Shown here: one piece after another, positions 1 through 7,919 of the stretch
How the letters are laid out: the number at the start of each line of letters is the position of its first letter
How positions within the stretch are numbered: position 1 is the first letter of the stretch
Made by a program: the position numbers and the translations under genes
Notes under the pieces: model-generated
Told to the model about the DNA's origin: nothing
What the model saw: the letters and a program-made list of their open reading frames with translations, nothing else
The model's database searches: none
Assembly: GCA_045599305.1 (NCBI GenBank)
Contig: JAZRVU010000097.1
Location: 1 to 11,312, forward strand
Reading direction: 5' to 3'
Length of the DNA stretch: 11,312 bases
Origin: SIG588 sp045599305
Lineage (GTDB): Bacteria > Bacillota > Clostridia > Oscillospirales > Acutalibacteraceae

Positions 1-3000
1 ACCTGACTCTTATCGGTATCCCGCATGCTGTTGATCTTCAAGCGGGTCTCGAAATGATAATTGGCATCATCACGGCCGCCGTCCATCTTGATATTGGACT
101 TATAGATGCCGACGATCGACGCAGCGGACGACAGATTGATGCTGACCATATCATTTTTCGCGGTGACGCTCTTGTCATCGCCGCCCAGATCAAAGCCGAC
201 CGTACGGTTGTTGGAGGCCACAGAGCCGTAATCTGTGAAGGCTTCGGTGAAGAACATAGTGGAATCGGGATCGAGAACGGCATTGGTGGGCACATCCCAA
301 CGGGTCACATAATTCACTGTGTTCTTGAAATCGCCGAACTGATCGGAATTGACCAGATCGCCGATGAAATAGCCGCCGTTCACGTGCACGTTCTGCAAAT
401 TCTCGTCGGCCAACGGGAATGTGCCGGGACGGCTACAATAGAGATCATACAGATTGAGCGTGCCTTTTTCAGACACGATGGCGCCCAGCGCACGGCTGGA
501 GCCGAGGTACAGTCCGCGCACATTCAGCGTGCCGTTCTGCACCTCCAGCACGGAACGATTCGGGTTATCCCATTCATCCATGGAGATGATGTCCACCGTG
601 GCCGTGCAATCCTTGCCCATGCGGAAGCAGTTCATCTCTTTCGTCAACTGATCGCCGATCTGGTTGAAGGAGGTCACCTGGAAGTTGACGAATTTCAGCC
701 GTTCGGCCTGCTCGACATTCACGGAAACTGTGCCGTAGTCGATACCGTGACCGTAAAGCGTCGCATTGGCCGAGCCGGTCTTTTCGGCACGGAACAGCAG
801 ACCCACATCGCCGGCATAGTTAAAGCAGTTGTAGATGATCTCGTTTTCCACGTCGCCGATTTCGCAGATGACGGTGTTTTCCTGCATATATTTCTGCAAA
901 ATCGGAGTCGCCTCGAGCGACTGGGTGTCATTATGGGGATAATTCTTCCAACCGCCAAAGGTATAGTTGTTATGCCCGTAGAGGAAGCCGTTATAGTTGA
1001 GCTGATAGTTACGGATCACGCCGTTTTCCGCACCGCCGCCGACTTTCATAAAGTTATGGATGCAGAAACCGCAGACAGAACTGACATAGTGATTGTCGCA
1101 CCGATAGGTCATCAGGTCGATGCCGTTCCATGCATTGTGGAAAGAAACGCTGAAGAGCCAGATGTCCTTGCCCTGTCCCTGAATGGCATAGGGGAACTCC
1201 ACAAAGGTAAGGTCGTCCACCGTCTGCTCGGGATAGTCGATGACCACGGCGCGCAGGCCGGAGCCCTCTTTCATCACGATAGCCGAAGCGGCGTCGGGAT
1301 TTCCCTTACCGCCGTAGATCTGCAGGATGGAGCCGGTCTTGAACGGCACACGCGGGAAATCGCAGCTGCCTTTCAGTTCCACCCCGGTAGGGATGGTGAC
1401 CGTGCCGTCGATACGGTAGAAGCCGGAGGGCAGGAACAGCACGCCGCCGCCCTGCTGCGCAACATAAGCGAGCGACTTGTTCAACGCTTCGGTCATGTCC
1501 TCTGTGCCGGTCTTATCCGCCGCAGCGCCGACCTTGACCGCCACCTCTTCAAAGATGTAGGCCACATTGGAAGCGAGCTTCTTGTCTGCCGCAGTCAGAA
1601 CGTTTTCGTCGATGCTGCCGATCTCGTCCAGTTCAAACGGCGTATCGTCATAAGAAAGCGGAATGAGATAGGGATTATCCACCGTGATCGTATTCCCGCT
1701 GCCGTCGCGATTGCCCACCAGATACGCCCCGCGGGCGGTGCTGCCAAGCGACACATGAGGGGCTTCGTTTTCGAAGGTGGAGTTGCTGGCGCCGAAATAG
1801 CCGCTTTCGCTATACACCTCGCCGGAATGGATGCGGGAGGAAAGCAGCAGCGTCATGCCATCGCCGGTGTTATTGACCGCATAGCGATTGGCGCTGACGT
1901 CGGAATCGATCAGGCGCAGCGAGCCGGACGTCATCCAAATACCGGTATCGCAGTTGACGATGGTGGAGTCGGTGATGACCTCGCGTCCGCCAAGCGAATA
2001 GAGAGCGGTGGCGCAGCCGTCGAACGTAAGGTAACAGCACTGGCCATAGGGATACTGCGTAGCGGAGTCACCCAGACTCTTGGCCATGGCCAGACCGGTG
2101 GCATATCCCTTGACCGTGATGTTCGCCAGATATGACCAGTCGATGCGGCGGATGGTGATACCCGTGGCGTTATAGTAAAGCAGGTTGCGCAGCGCGGCAG
2201 CATCCTCCTCGGAAGACGGTGCGCCCGCCAGACCGGAATTGATCCAGTAGTCCGGCGCAAAGTTCAGGTTTTCAAGGCGCATGATGTCGATGACGCTATC
2301 CACATCAATGCCGGATGACAGAGGCGTACCGTAAATATTGGTCTCGTTCGGGCTGTTCGAGCCATGGGTCTGATCGATGGCGTAATAGGAATTGACAAAC
2401 GTCACATTTTCCACGCAGGTGAACTCTGTCGTTTTGATGGTCGCGGGGTAGATCTTGACCTGCGAAAAACTCTGTTCGGGGTACCAGAAGGCCAGATTCT
2501 GCACCTTGGAGTTGGTGCTCAGTGTCACAAAAGCAGGGTCGCTCCCCTTATTTTCGCCGCAATGCACTTTCAAAACGGTCCCCTTGATCTCGGGATACTC
2601 ATCCGGGTTTCTCCACTCGCCGTAAAGCGTGACACCGGTGGGAATGCTCAGCGGCGTATAGCAATCATATTCACCGGCCGGGATGAACACCGTGCCGCCG
2701 CCGTTGAAAGCCATGCCGTCGAGCAGGCTCTGGATCACGACACTGTAGTCCTTCACGTCCTTGATGTTGTGAGCGCTCATGTATTCGCCCAGATCATAAC
2801 CGGCCACAAGGATATCGTCGCGGAAGGTGTCGCCGAATTTGACCTGCTTGAACACCGGCGGCTCGGCATTGAAGCTGCCGTCACCGATGGGGTCCTCCTC
2901 CACGGAGGGCGCCGATTTTGTCAGATCGACCAGGCGCACATTCATGATCTTGATGACGCAGGACTGACCAACGAGATCGCTGGGCAGGTTGACCATGTAT

Positions 3001-3497
3001 ACACGGAAATAATTGAGTTGGGTGGGCACAAAAGGATCGGATGAAGGGTTCAGGAAATTGAATTCATTCAGATCGATGACCGTCCGCGTCCACTGATCTT
3101 TCACAAATTTCAGTTTGGATGTATTTACAAACATCTCGCCCTTGTCGCAATCGCCGCCGCTGCAGAGTTCGACCTGGCCGGGAGGCGTTGTGGTGATCAG
3201 ATTCACCAAGCCGTCATCACCAGTGAGGCTCAGATCGAGCTGAATACCGATCTTGCCGGCGCCGATCTTACCGCTGGTGGGAAAACCATACTGGGTAAGG
3301 TCGATGACCTCTTTCAGCTTGATACCGAAAGAGAACAATTGATTATTGGTAAGGACGGTCTGCGCGCCGCTGAGGGAATACCCCAGATCGGCGATGACGT
3401 ACCCCGCCTCGGCACTCGCGGACTGTCCGAAAGACAGCCCCATAGCGGGCACCAGCAGGCATAGGCACAAAAAGATGGATAACAGTCGCTTTTTCAT
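1..3497 (-). CDS. Secreted double beta-helix (pectate-lyase-like) protein, copy A; C-terminus cut off by the window edge
   Basis: This is a close paralogue of the complete gene at 3667-7716 and aligns with it almost without gaps: the offset is 4219 nt at the start codons and 4222 nt near the left edge, one extra codon around residue 1110. I translated the first ~330 and last ~100 visible codons and spot-checked between; no stop or frameshift was seen. The ATG at 3497 follows AGAGGA (3507-3512) at a normal distance. The first ~29 residues form a signal peptide (MKKRLLSIFLCLCLLVPAMG, then an A-S-A-type cleavage site). A jelly-roll-like region follows, then two modules each beginning with a GGGxxFxPxGxY signature. 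The protein is probably secreted and acts on, or binds, a polysaccharide. 1165 codons are visible; about 185 residues, including a dockerin if it matches copy B, lie outside the window. Enzymatic activity and substrate are unknown. Confidence 0.9.
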   Translation of the reverse strand, partial: MKKRLLSIFLCLCLLVPAMGLSFGQSASAEAGYVIADLGYSLSGAQTVLTNNQLFSFGIKLKEVIDLTQYGFPTSGKIGAGKIGIQLDLSLTGDDGLVNLITTTPPGQVELCSGGDCDKGEMFVNTSKLKFVKDQWTRTVIDLNEFNFLNPSSDPFVPTQLNYFRVYMVNLPSDLVGQSCVIKIMNVRLVDLTKSAPSVEEDPIGDGSFNAEPPVFKQVKFGDTFRDDILVAGYDLGEYMSAHNIKDVKDYSVVIQSLLDGMAFNGGGTVFIPAGEYDCYTPLSIPTGVTLYGEWRNPDEYPEIKGTVLKVHCGENKGSDPAFVTLSTNSKVQNLAFWYPEQSFSQVKIYPATIKTTEFTCVENVTFVNSYYAIDQTHGSNSPNETNIYGTPLSSGIDVDSVIDIMRLENLNFAPDYWINSGLAGAPSSEEDAAALRNLLYYNATGITIRRIDWSYLANITVKGYATGLAMAKSLGDSATQYPYGQCCYLTFDGCATALYSLGGREVITDSTIVNCDTGIWMTSGSLRLIDSDVSANRYAVNNTGDGMTLLLSSRIHSGEVYSESGYFGASNSTFENEAPHVSLGSTARGAYLVGNRDGSGNTITVDNPYLIPLSYDDTPFELDEIGSIDENVLTAADKKLASNVAYIFEEVAVKVGAAADKTGTEDMTEALNKSLAYVAQQGGGVLFLPSGFYRIDGTVTIPTGVELKGSCDFPRVPFKTGSILQIYGGKGNPDAASAIVMKEGSGLRAVVIDYPEQTVDDLTFVEFPYAIQGQGKDIWLFSVSFHNAWNGIDLMTYRCDNHYVSSVCGFCIHNFMKVGGGAENGVIRNYQLNYNGFLYGHNNYTFGGWKNYPHNDTQSLEATPILQKYMQENTVICEIGDVENEIIYNCFNYAGDVGLLFRAEKTGSANATLYGHGIDYGTVSVNVEQAERLKFVNFQVTSFNQIGDQLTKEMNCFRMGKDCTATVDIISMDEWDNPNRSVLEVQNGTLNVRGLYLGSSRALGAIVSEKGTLNLYDLYCSRPGTFPLADENLQNVHVNGGYFIGDLVNSDQFGDFKNTVNYVTRWDVPTNAVLDPDSTMFFTEAFTDYGSVASNNRTVGFDLGGDDKSVTAKNDMVSINLSSAASIVGIYKSNIKMDGGRDDANYHFETRLKINSMRDTDKSQ

Positions 3498-3562
3498 GTG
3501 TTTTCTTCCTCTCTTTCAAATAGATTTTGCCGCAAAAGTCACAAAAAGGTACATCTTTTTTA

Positions 3563-3591
3563 AAAATATCACACTATTATGCTCATGTCAA
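3563..3591 (-). promoter_or_regulatory. Sigma-A promoter for copy A
   Basis: The -35 box is TTGACA (3586-3591), the spacer is exactly 17 nt, and the -10 box is TATTTT (3563-3568) preceded by TG-A, an extended -10. Transcription would start near 3556, giving a leader of about 60 nt before the ATG at 3497. It lies just downstream of the copy B terminator, so copy A is transcribed on its own. Confidence 0.75.
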
Positions 3592-3619
3592 TATGTATTG
3601 AGTAAATTCCGCTAATAAT

Positions 3620-3657
3620 AAAACTCACCCCGATGCCGCAGCACCGGGGTGAGTTTT
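3620..3657 (-). terminator. Strong intrinsic terminator after copy B
   Basis: A perfect 13-bp inverted repeat, AAAACTCACCCCG (3620-3632) with CGGGGTGAGTTTT (3645-3657), can be extended by three inner pairs around a CGCA loop after one mismatch. It lies 10 nt beyond the stop codon of copy B. Reading on the minus strand it ends in TTTTATTATT, and on the plus strand in a long T-rich run, so it could work in both directions. It separates copy B from copy A. Confidence 0.9.
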
Positions 3658-3666
3658 GTTTGTTTT

Positions 3667-6600
3667 TTAGAAACCGGAGATCTTCTTTGCGTAGAACTGC
3701 AGGATCAGACGAGCGTCGGTGGAATCGACCTTGTCATCGCCGTTGACGTCGGCCACGGCCAGATTCAGTGCGCTTTCCCCGATCTTCTTCGCATAATACT
3801 GCAGGATCAGGCGGGCATCGGTGGAGTCGACCTTGCCGTCACCGTTGACATCACCGGCGGCACCGCCCGTCTTGCAGGCGGCAAACATATAGTCCACCGT
3901 CATGGCGGTAACGGTAGTGGGACTTACGTCCTTATCGGCCATGGCGCCGAGCCAGACGCGGTTGACATAAGCCGACGCACCCTGGAAATATTCACCGAGC
4001 GGGATCTCCTTGCTGGTCGCCACGACATTGCCGTCGTCATCCATCAGCACGATTTGATACGTCTTGTTATCCGCATCGCAGAAATCGAACTCGGCCGCCA
4101 GGCGATACCATTCGCCGGCCTCAAGGGTGCCGATCACTTCGCCGCCGACGGTCACCTCATTGTTCTTGGTGACGAAAGCAAGATAGGCCAGATCGTCGTC
4201 ATTGCTGTAGACGCTCAGCATGGCCTGACTCATATCGGTGTTCCGCATGCTGTTGATCTTCATACGGGTCTCGAAATGATACTTGGCATCTTTGCGGCCG
4301 CCGTCCATCTTGAAATTGGGCGTGCAGATACCGGCGGTCGCCGCAGCGGACGTCAGGTTGATGTTGACCACATTATTTCTCGTGGTGACAAGTCCGCCCT
4401 CGTCGTCATCGAACCAGACAGTACGCTTGGCAACGGGCACGGTATCATACTCCGTGAACGCTTCGGTGAAGATCATGGTGGTATTGGGATCCAGCTGCGC
4501 ATTGGTAGGCACATCCCAGCGGGTCACATAATTCACTATGTTCTTGAAATCGCCGAACTGATCGGAATCGACCAGATCCGCGCAGAAATAGCCGCCGTTC
4601 ATGTGCACGTTCTGTAAATTTTCATCGGCCAGCGGCGTGGTCGCGGAACGAGTGCAGTAGGTGTCATACAGATTAAGCGTGCCCTTTTCGGAAACGACGG
4701 TGCCCAGCGCGAGGCTGGAGCCGAGGAACAGCCCCCGTACATTCAGCGTGCCGTTCTGCACCTCCAGAATGGAACGGTTCGGTTCGGCCCACTCGTCCAT
4801 GGAGATGATGTCCACCGTGGCCGTGCAGTCTTCGCCCAGACGGACGCAGTTCATATCCTTCGTCAACTGGTCACCGATCGAGTTGAAGGAGGTCACCTGT
4901 AAGTTGACGAATTTCAACCGCTCTGCCTGCTCGATATTCACAGAAACCGTACCGTAGTCGATACCGTGACCGTAAATGGTGGCATTGGCCGAGCCGGTCT
5001 CTTCGGCACGGAACAGCAGTCCCATGTCGCCGGCATAGTTGAAGCAATTGTAGAAGATCTCGTTTTCCACATCACCGACTTCACTGATGACGGTGTTTTC
5101 CTGCATGTATTTCTCCAGGAGCGGCGTAGCCGCTTCTGCCTGTGCAAGAGTGTGCGGATAATTCTTCCAGCCGCCGTAAGTGGAGGGGTTATAACCGTAA
5201 AGGAAACCGATATAGTTGAGCTGATAGTTGCGGATCACGCCGTTTTCCGCACCGCCGCCGACTTTCAGGAAGTTGTTGATGCAGACACCGCAGGCACCGC
5301 TGACATAGTGGTTATCACACCGATAGGTCATCAGGTCGATGCCGTTCCACGCATTGTGGAACGCGACATTGAAGAGCCAGATGTCCTTGCCCTGCCCCTG
5401 AATGGCATAAGGGAATTTCACCAAAGTGAGGTCATCCACCGTCTGTTCGGGGTAGTCGATGACCACGGCACGCAGACCGGAGCCCTCTTTCATCACGATA
5501 GCCGAAGCGGCATCGGGGTCACCCTTACCGCCGTAGATCTGCAGGATGGAGCCGGTCATGAACGGAATACGCGCGAAGTCGCAGCTGCCTTTCAGTTCCA
5601 CCCCGGTGGGGATGGTGACCGTGCCGTCGATACGGTAGAAGCCGGAGGGCAGGAACAGCACACCGCCGCCCTGCTGTGCGACATAAGCGAGCGACTTGTT
5701 CAGCGCTTCGGTCATGTCCTTGGCACCGGTCTTATCCGCCGCAGCGCCGACCTTGGCTGCCACATCTTCAAAGACATAGGCCACATTGGAAGCGGGCTTC
5801 TTATCCGCCGCGGTCACAACGTTTTCGCCGATGCTGCCGATCTCGTCCAGTTCAAACGGCGCATTGTCATAAGAAAGCGGGATGAGATAGGGATTATCCA
5901 CCGTGATCGGCTTCCCGCTGCCGTCGCGGTTGCCCACCAGATATGTCCCGCGGGCGGCACTGTCAAGCGCCACATGAGGGGCTTCGTTTTCGAAGGTGGA
6001 GTTGCTGGCGCCGAAATAGCCGCTTTCACAATAGACCTCGCCGGAATGGATGCGGGAGGAAAGCAGCAGCGTCATGCCATCGCCGGTGTTATTGACCGCG
6101 TAGCGATTGGCGCTGACATCGGAGTCGATCAGGCGCAGCGAGCCGGACGTCATCCACACGCCGGTATCGCAATTGACGACGGTGGAGTCGGTGATGACCT
6201 CGCGCCCGCCAAGAGAATAGATAGCGGTGCCGCAGCCGTCGAACGTGAGGTTAGAGCACTGGCCATAGGGATACTGCGTATTGGAGGTGCCCATGCTCTT
6301 GGCCATAGCCAGACCGGTGGCGTACCCTTTGACCGTGATGTTTGCCAGATACGACCAGTCGATGCGGCGGATGGTAACAGCCGTAGAGTTGTAATAAAGC
6401 AGTTCGCGCAGCACGTCGGCATCTTCTTTGGAAGCCGGTGCACCCGCCAGACCGGAATTGATCCAGTAGTCCGGCGCAAAGTTCAGGTTTTCAAGGCGCA
6501 TGATGTCCCACACCATATCCACATCGATGCCGGAGGACAGAGGCGTGCCGTAAATATTGATCTCGTTCGGGCTATTCATACCATATGTCTGATCGATACC

Positions 6601-7716
6601 GAAATAGGAATTGACCAGCGTGATATTTTCCAAACAGGTAAACTCTGTCGTTTCAATGGTCGCAGGGTAGATCTTGACCTGCTTGAAGCCCTGCTCGGGG
6701 TACCAGAAAGCCAGATTCTGCACCTTGGAGTTGGTGGTCAGCGTCATGAAGGCGGGATCATTCAACTGATTTTCGCCGCAATGCACCTTAAGCACGGTAC
6801 CCTTGATCTCGGGATACTCGTTAGGATTTCTCCACTCGCCGCAAAGTGTGACGCCGGTGGGGATATTCAGCGGCGTATAGCAATCATACTCGCCGGCCGG
6901 GATGAACACCGTGCCGCCGCCGTGGAAAGCCATGCCGTCGAGCAGGCTCTGGATCACGACACCGTAATCTTTCACGTCCTTGATGTTGTGAGAAGCCATA
7001 TATTCGCCCAGGTTATAACCGGCCACAACGATATCGTCACGGAAGGTCTCGCCGAATTCGACCTGCTTGAATACCGGCGGGTCGGCATTGAAGCTGCCGT
7101 CGCCGATGGGGTCCTCCTCCACGGAGGGCGCCGGTTTTGTCAGGTCGACCAGACGCACGTTTATGATCTTGATGACGCAGGACTGACCGATGAGATTATC
7201 GGGGAAGCTGATCATATACACGCGGAAATAGTCGAAATGAGAGGGCACAAAGGGATCGGAATCCGCCTTCATAAAATTGAATTCACTCAGATCGATGACC
7301 ATTCGCGTCCACTGGTTTTTCACGAATTTCAGTCTGGCTGAAGAGATATCCAATTCGCCCTTATCGCAGTCGCCGCCGCTGCAGAGCTCGATCTGTCCGC
7401 TGGCGCCGTCAACGATCATGTTCACCAGACCGTCATCGCCGGCAATGCTCAGATCGAACTGGATACCGAGTTTGCCGGCACCGATCTTACCGCTGGTGGG
7501 AAAACCGTACCGAGTAAGGTCGATGGGCTCATCCAGTTTCAAGCCCTCGATGAACAATTGCTTGTTGGTAAGGACGGTTTTCGCACCGCTGATGGAATAC
7601 CCCAGATCGGCGATGACATACCCCGTCTCGGCACTCGCGGACTGTCCGAAGGACAGTCCCATAGCGGGCACCAGCAGGCAAAGGCACAAAAAAACAGATA
7701 GCAGTCGCTTTTTCAT
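3667..7716 (-). CDS. Secreted double beta-helix (pectate-lyase-like) protein with C-terminal type I dockerin, copy B
   Basis: A complete 1349-residue exported protein. Residues 1-29 are a signal peptide: MKKR, a hydrophobic core, and SASA before the mature E30. Residues ~30-192 look like a beta-sandwich, carbohydrate-binding-like region. Two beta-helix modules follow; each opens with a Pectate_lyase_3-type signature: GGGTVFIPAGEY at 266-277 (then IPTGVTLCG) and GGGVLFLPSGFY at 683-694 (then IPTGVELKG). They span roughly 215-630 and 645-1060 and are rich in short N/D/G-containing strands. Residues ~1085-1280 resemble a second, concanavalin-like sandwich. Residues 1288-1349 are a type I dockerin with two calcium loops, D1289-N1291-D1293-D1297-D1300 and D1323-N1325-D1327-D1331-D1334. 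The dockerin implies docking to a cohesin scaffold or surface protein. Two tandem helices recall GH55 glucanases, but other lyase or hydrolase families are equally possible; no catalytic residue can be assigned. Confidence 0.93.
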   Translation of the reverse strand: MKKRLLSVFLCLCLLVPAMGLSFGQSASAETGYVIADLGYSISGAKTVLTNKQLFIEGLKLDEPIDLTRYGFPTSGKIGAGKLGIQFDLSIAGDDGLVNMIVDGASGQIELCSGGDCDKGELDISSARLKFVKNQWTRMVIDLSEFNFMKADSDPFVPSHFDYFRVYMISFPDNLIGQSCVIKIINVRLVDLTKPAPSVEEDPIGDGSFNADPPVFKQVEFGETFRDDIVVAGYNLGEYMASHNIKDVKDYGVVIQSLLDGMAFHGGGTVFIPAGEYDCYTPLNIPTGVTLCGEWRNPNEYPEIKGTVLKVHCGENQLNDPAFMTLTTNSKVQNLAFWYPEQGFKQVKIYPATIETTEFTCLENITLVNSYFGIDQTYGMNSPNEINIYGTPLSSGIDVDMVWDIMRLENLNFAPDYWINSGLAGAPASKEDADVLRELLYYNSTAVTIRRIDWSYLANITVKGYATGLAMAKSMGTSNTQYPYGQCSNLTFDGCGTAIYSLGGREVITDSTVVNCDTGVWMTSGSLRLIDSDVSANRYAVNNTGDGMTLLLSSRIHSGEVYCESGYFGASNSTFENEAPHVALDSAARGTYLVGNRDGSGKPITVDNPYLIPLSYDNAPFELDEIGSIGENVVTAADKKPASNVAYVFEDVAAKVGAAADKTGAKDMTEALNKSLAYVAQQGGGVLFLPSGFYRIDGTVTIPTGVELKGSCDFARIPFMTGSILQIYGGKGDPDAASAIVMKEGSGLRAVVIDYPEQTVDDLTLVKFPYAIQGQGKDIWLFNVAFHNAWNGIDLMTYRCDNHYVSGACGVCINNFLKVGGGAENGVIRNYQLNYIGFLYGYNPSTYGGWKNYPHTLAQAEAATPLLEKYMQENTVISEVGDVENEIFYNCFNYAGDMGLLFRAEETGSANATIYGHGIDYGTVSVNIEQAERLKFVNLQVTSFNSIGDQLTKDMNCVRLGEDCTATVDIISMDEWAEPNRSILEVQNGTLNVRGLFLGSSLALGTVVSEKGTLNLYDTYCTRSATTPLADENLQNVHMNGGYFCADLVDSDQFGDFKNIVNYVTRWDVPTNAQLDPNTTMIFTEAFTEYDTVPVAKRTVWFDDDEGGLVTTRNNVVNINLTSAAATAGICTPNFKMDGGRKDAKYHFETRMKINSMRNTDMSQAMLSVYSNDDDLAYLAFVTKNNEVTVGGEVIGTLEAGEWYRLAAEFDFCDADNKTYQIVLMDDDGNVVATSKEIPLGEYFQGASAYVNRVWLGAMADKDVSPTTVTAMTVDYMFAACKTGGAAGDVNGDGKVDSTDARLILQYYAKKIGESALNLAVADVNGDDKVDSTDARLILQFYAKKISGF

Positions 7717-7760
7717 GAATATTCTTCCTTCCCTTTACATGATTTGAAGTCTGCATATTC

Positions 7761-7769
7761 ATATTAGCA
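7761..7769 (-). promoter_or_regulatory. Extended -10 promoter element for copy B
   Basis: TGCTAATAT on the minus strand is a TG-N-TAATAT extended -10, about 45 nt upstream of the ATG at 7716. No convincing -35 is present (TTTTAA at the expected distance), but the upstream sequence is very A/T-rich and could act as an UP-like element. Together with the weak evidence for termination after the MFS gene, copy B may be expressed both from here and by read-through. Confidence 0.5.
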
Positions 7770-7919
7770 TAAAATCCGCCATTTTAAAATGTTAAAATAT
7801 TAAAATAATTTGTAAAAAAAGATACATTTTGTAATTCTTCGATAGGTAGGACAAAAGCCCGTGAAGCCTGTAAAATCGCTGTATCATAGGATTTTGCGGC
7901 GACATTTTTCGGGAATTTA
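7770..7919. other. AT-rich intergenic stretch between the MFS permease and copy B
   Basis: It contains long A and T runs (7785-7835), including the 5' part of the copy B promoter region. A weak inverted repeat, AAAATC/GATTTT with a 12-nt loop, lies downstream of the MFS stop codon. It has neither a GC-rich stem nor a T-tail, so I do not call it a terminator. No small ORF with a credible ribosome site was seen. Confidence 0.4.

Larger units (their letters stand above)
1..7716 (-). repeat. Direct tandem duplication of a more than 4 kb gene (copies A and B)
   Basis: The two copies lie head to tail. Position x in copy A corresponds to about x+4219 to x+4222 in copy B across all of the visible copy A. 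The flanks are not alike: the promoters differ, and nothing resembling the copy B terminator precedes copy B. So the duplication covers the coding region, or is old enough for the flanks to have diverged. Confidence 0.9.

Noticed and set aside
5676..6479. Several short alternative-frame ORFs inside the giant genes (for example 5814-6029 and 6150-6479, minus strand)
   Set aside because: They are out-of-frame shadows, present at corresponding places in both copies only because the parent sequences are similar, and they show no domain or ribosome site.
4966..7341. A 791-codon open frame on the plus strand opposite copy B, with a similar 693-codon frame opposite copy A (54-2135)
   Set aside because: Both lie exactly codon-over-codon on the real genes, where antisense stops would require TTA, CTA or TCA in the sense strand. 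These are rare codons here, so long antisense frames arise passively. They have no ribosome sites, and the minus-strand proteins have a clear signal peptide, beta-helix signatures and a dockerin.
7844..7919. A possible terminator after the MFS gene
   Set aside because: The only inverted repeat (AAAATC/GATTTT) is short and AT-only with a long loop and no T-tail.
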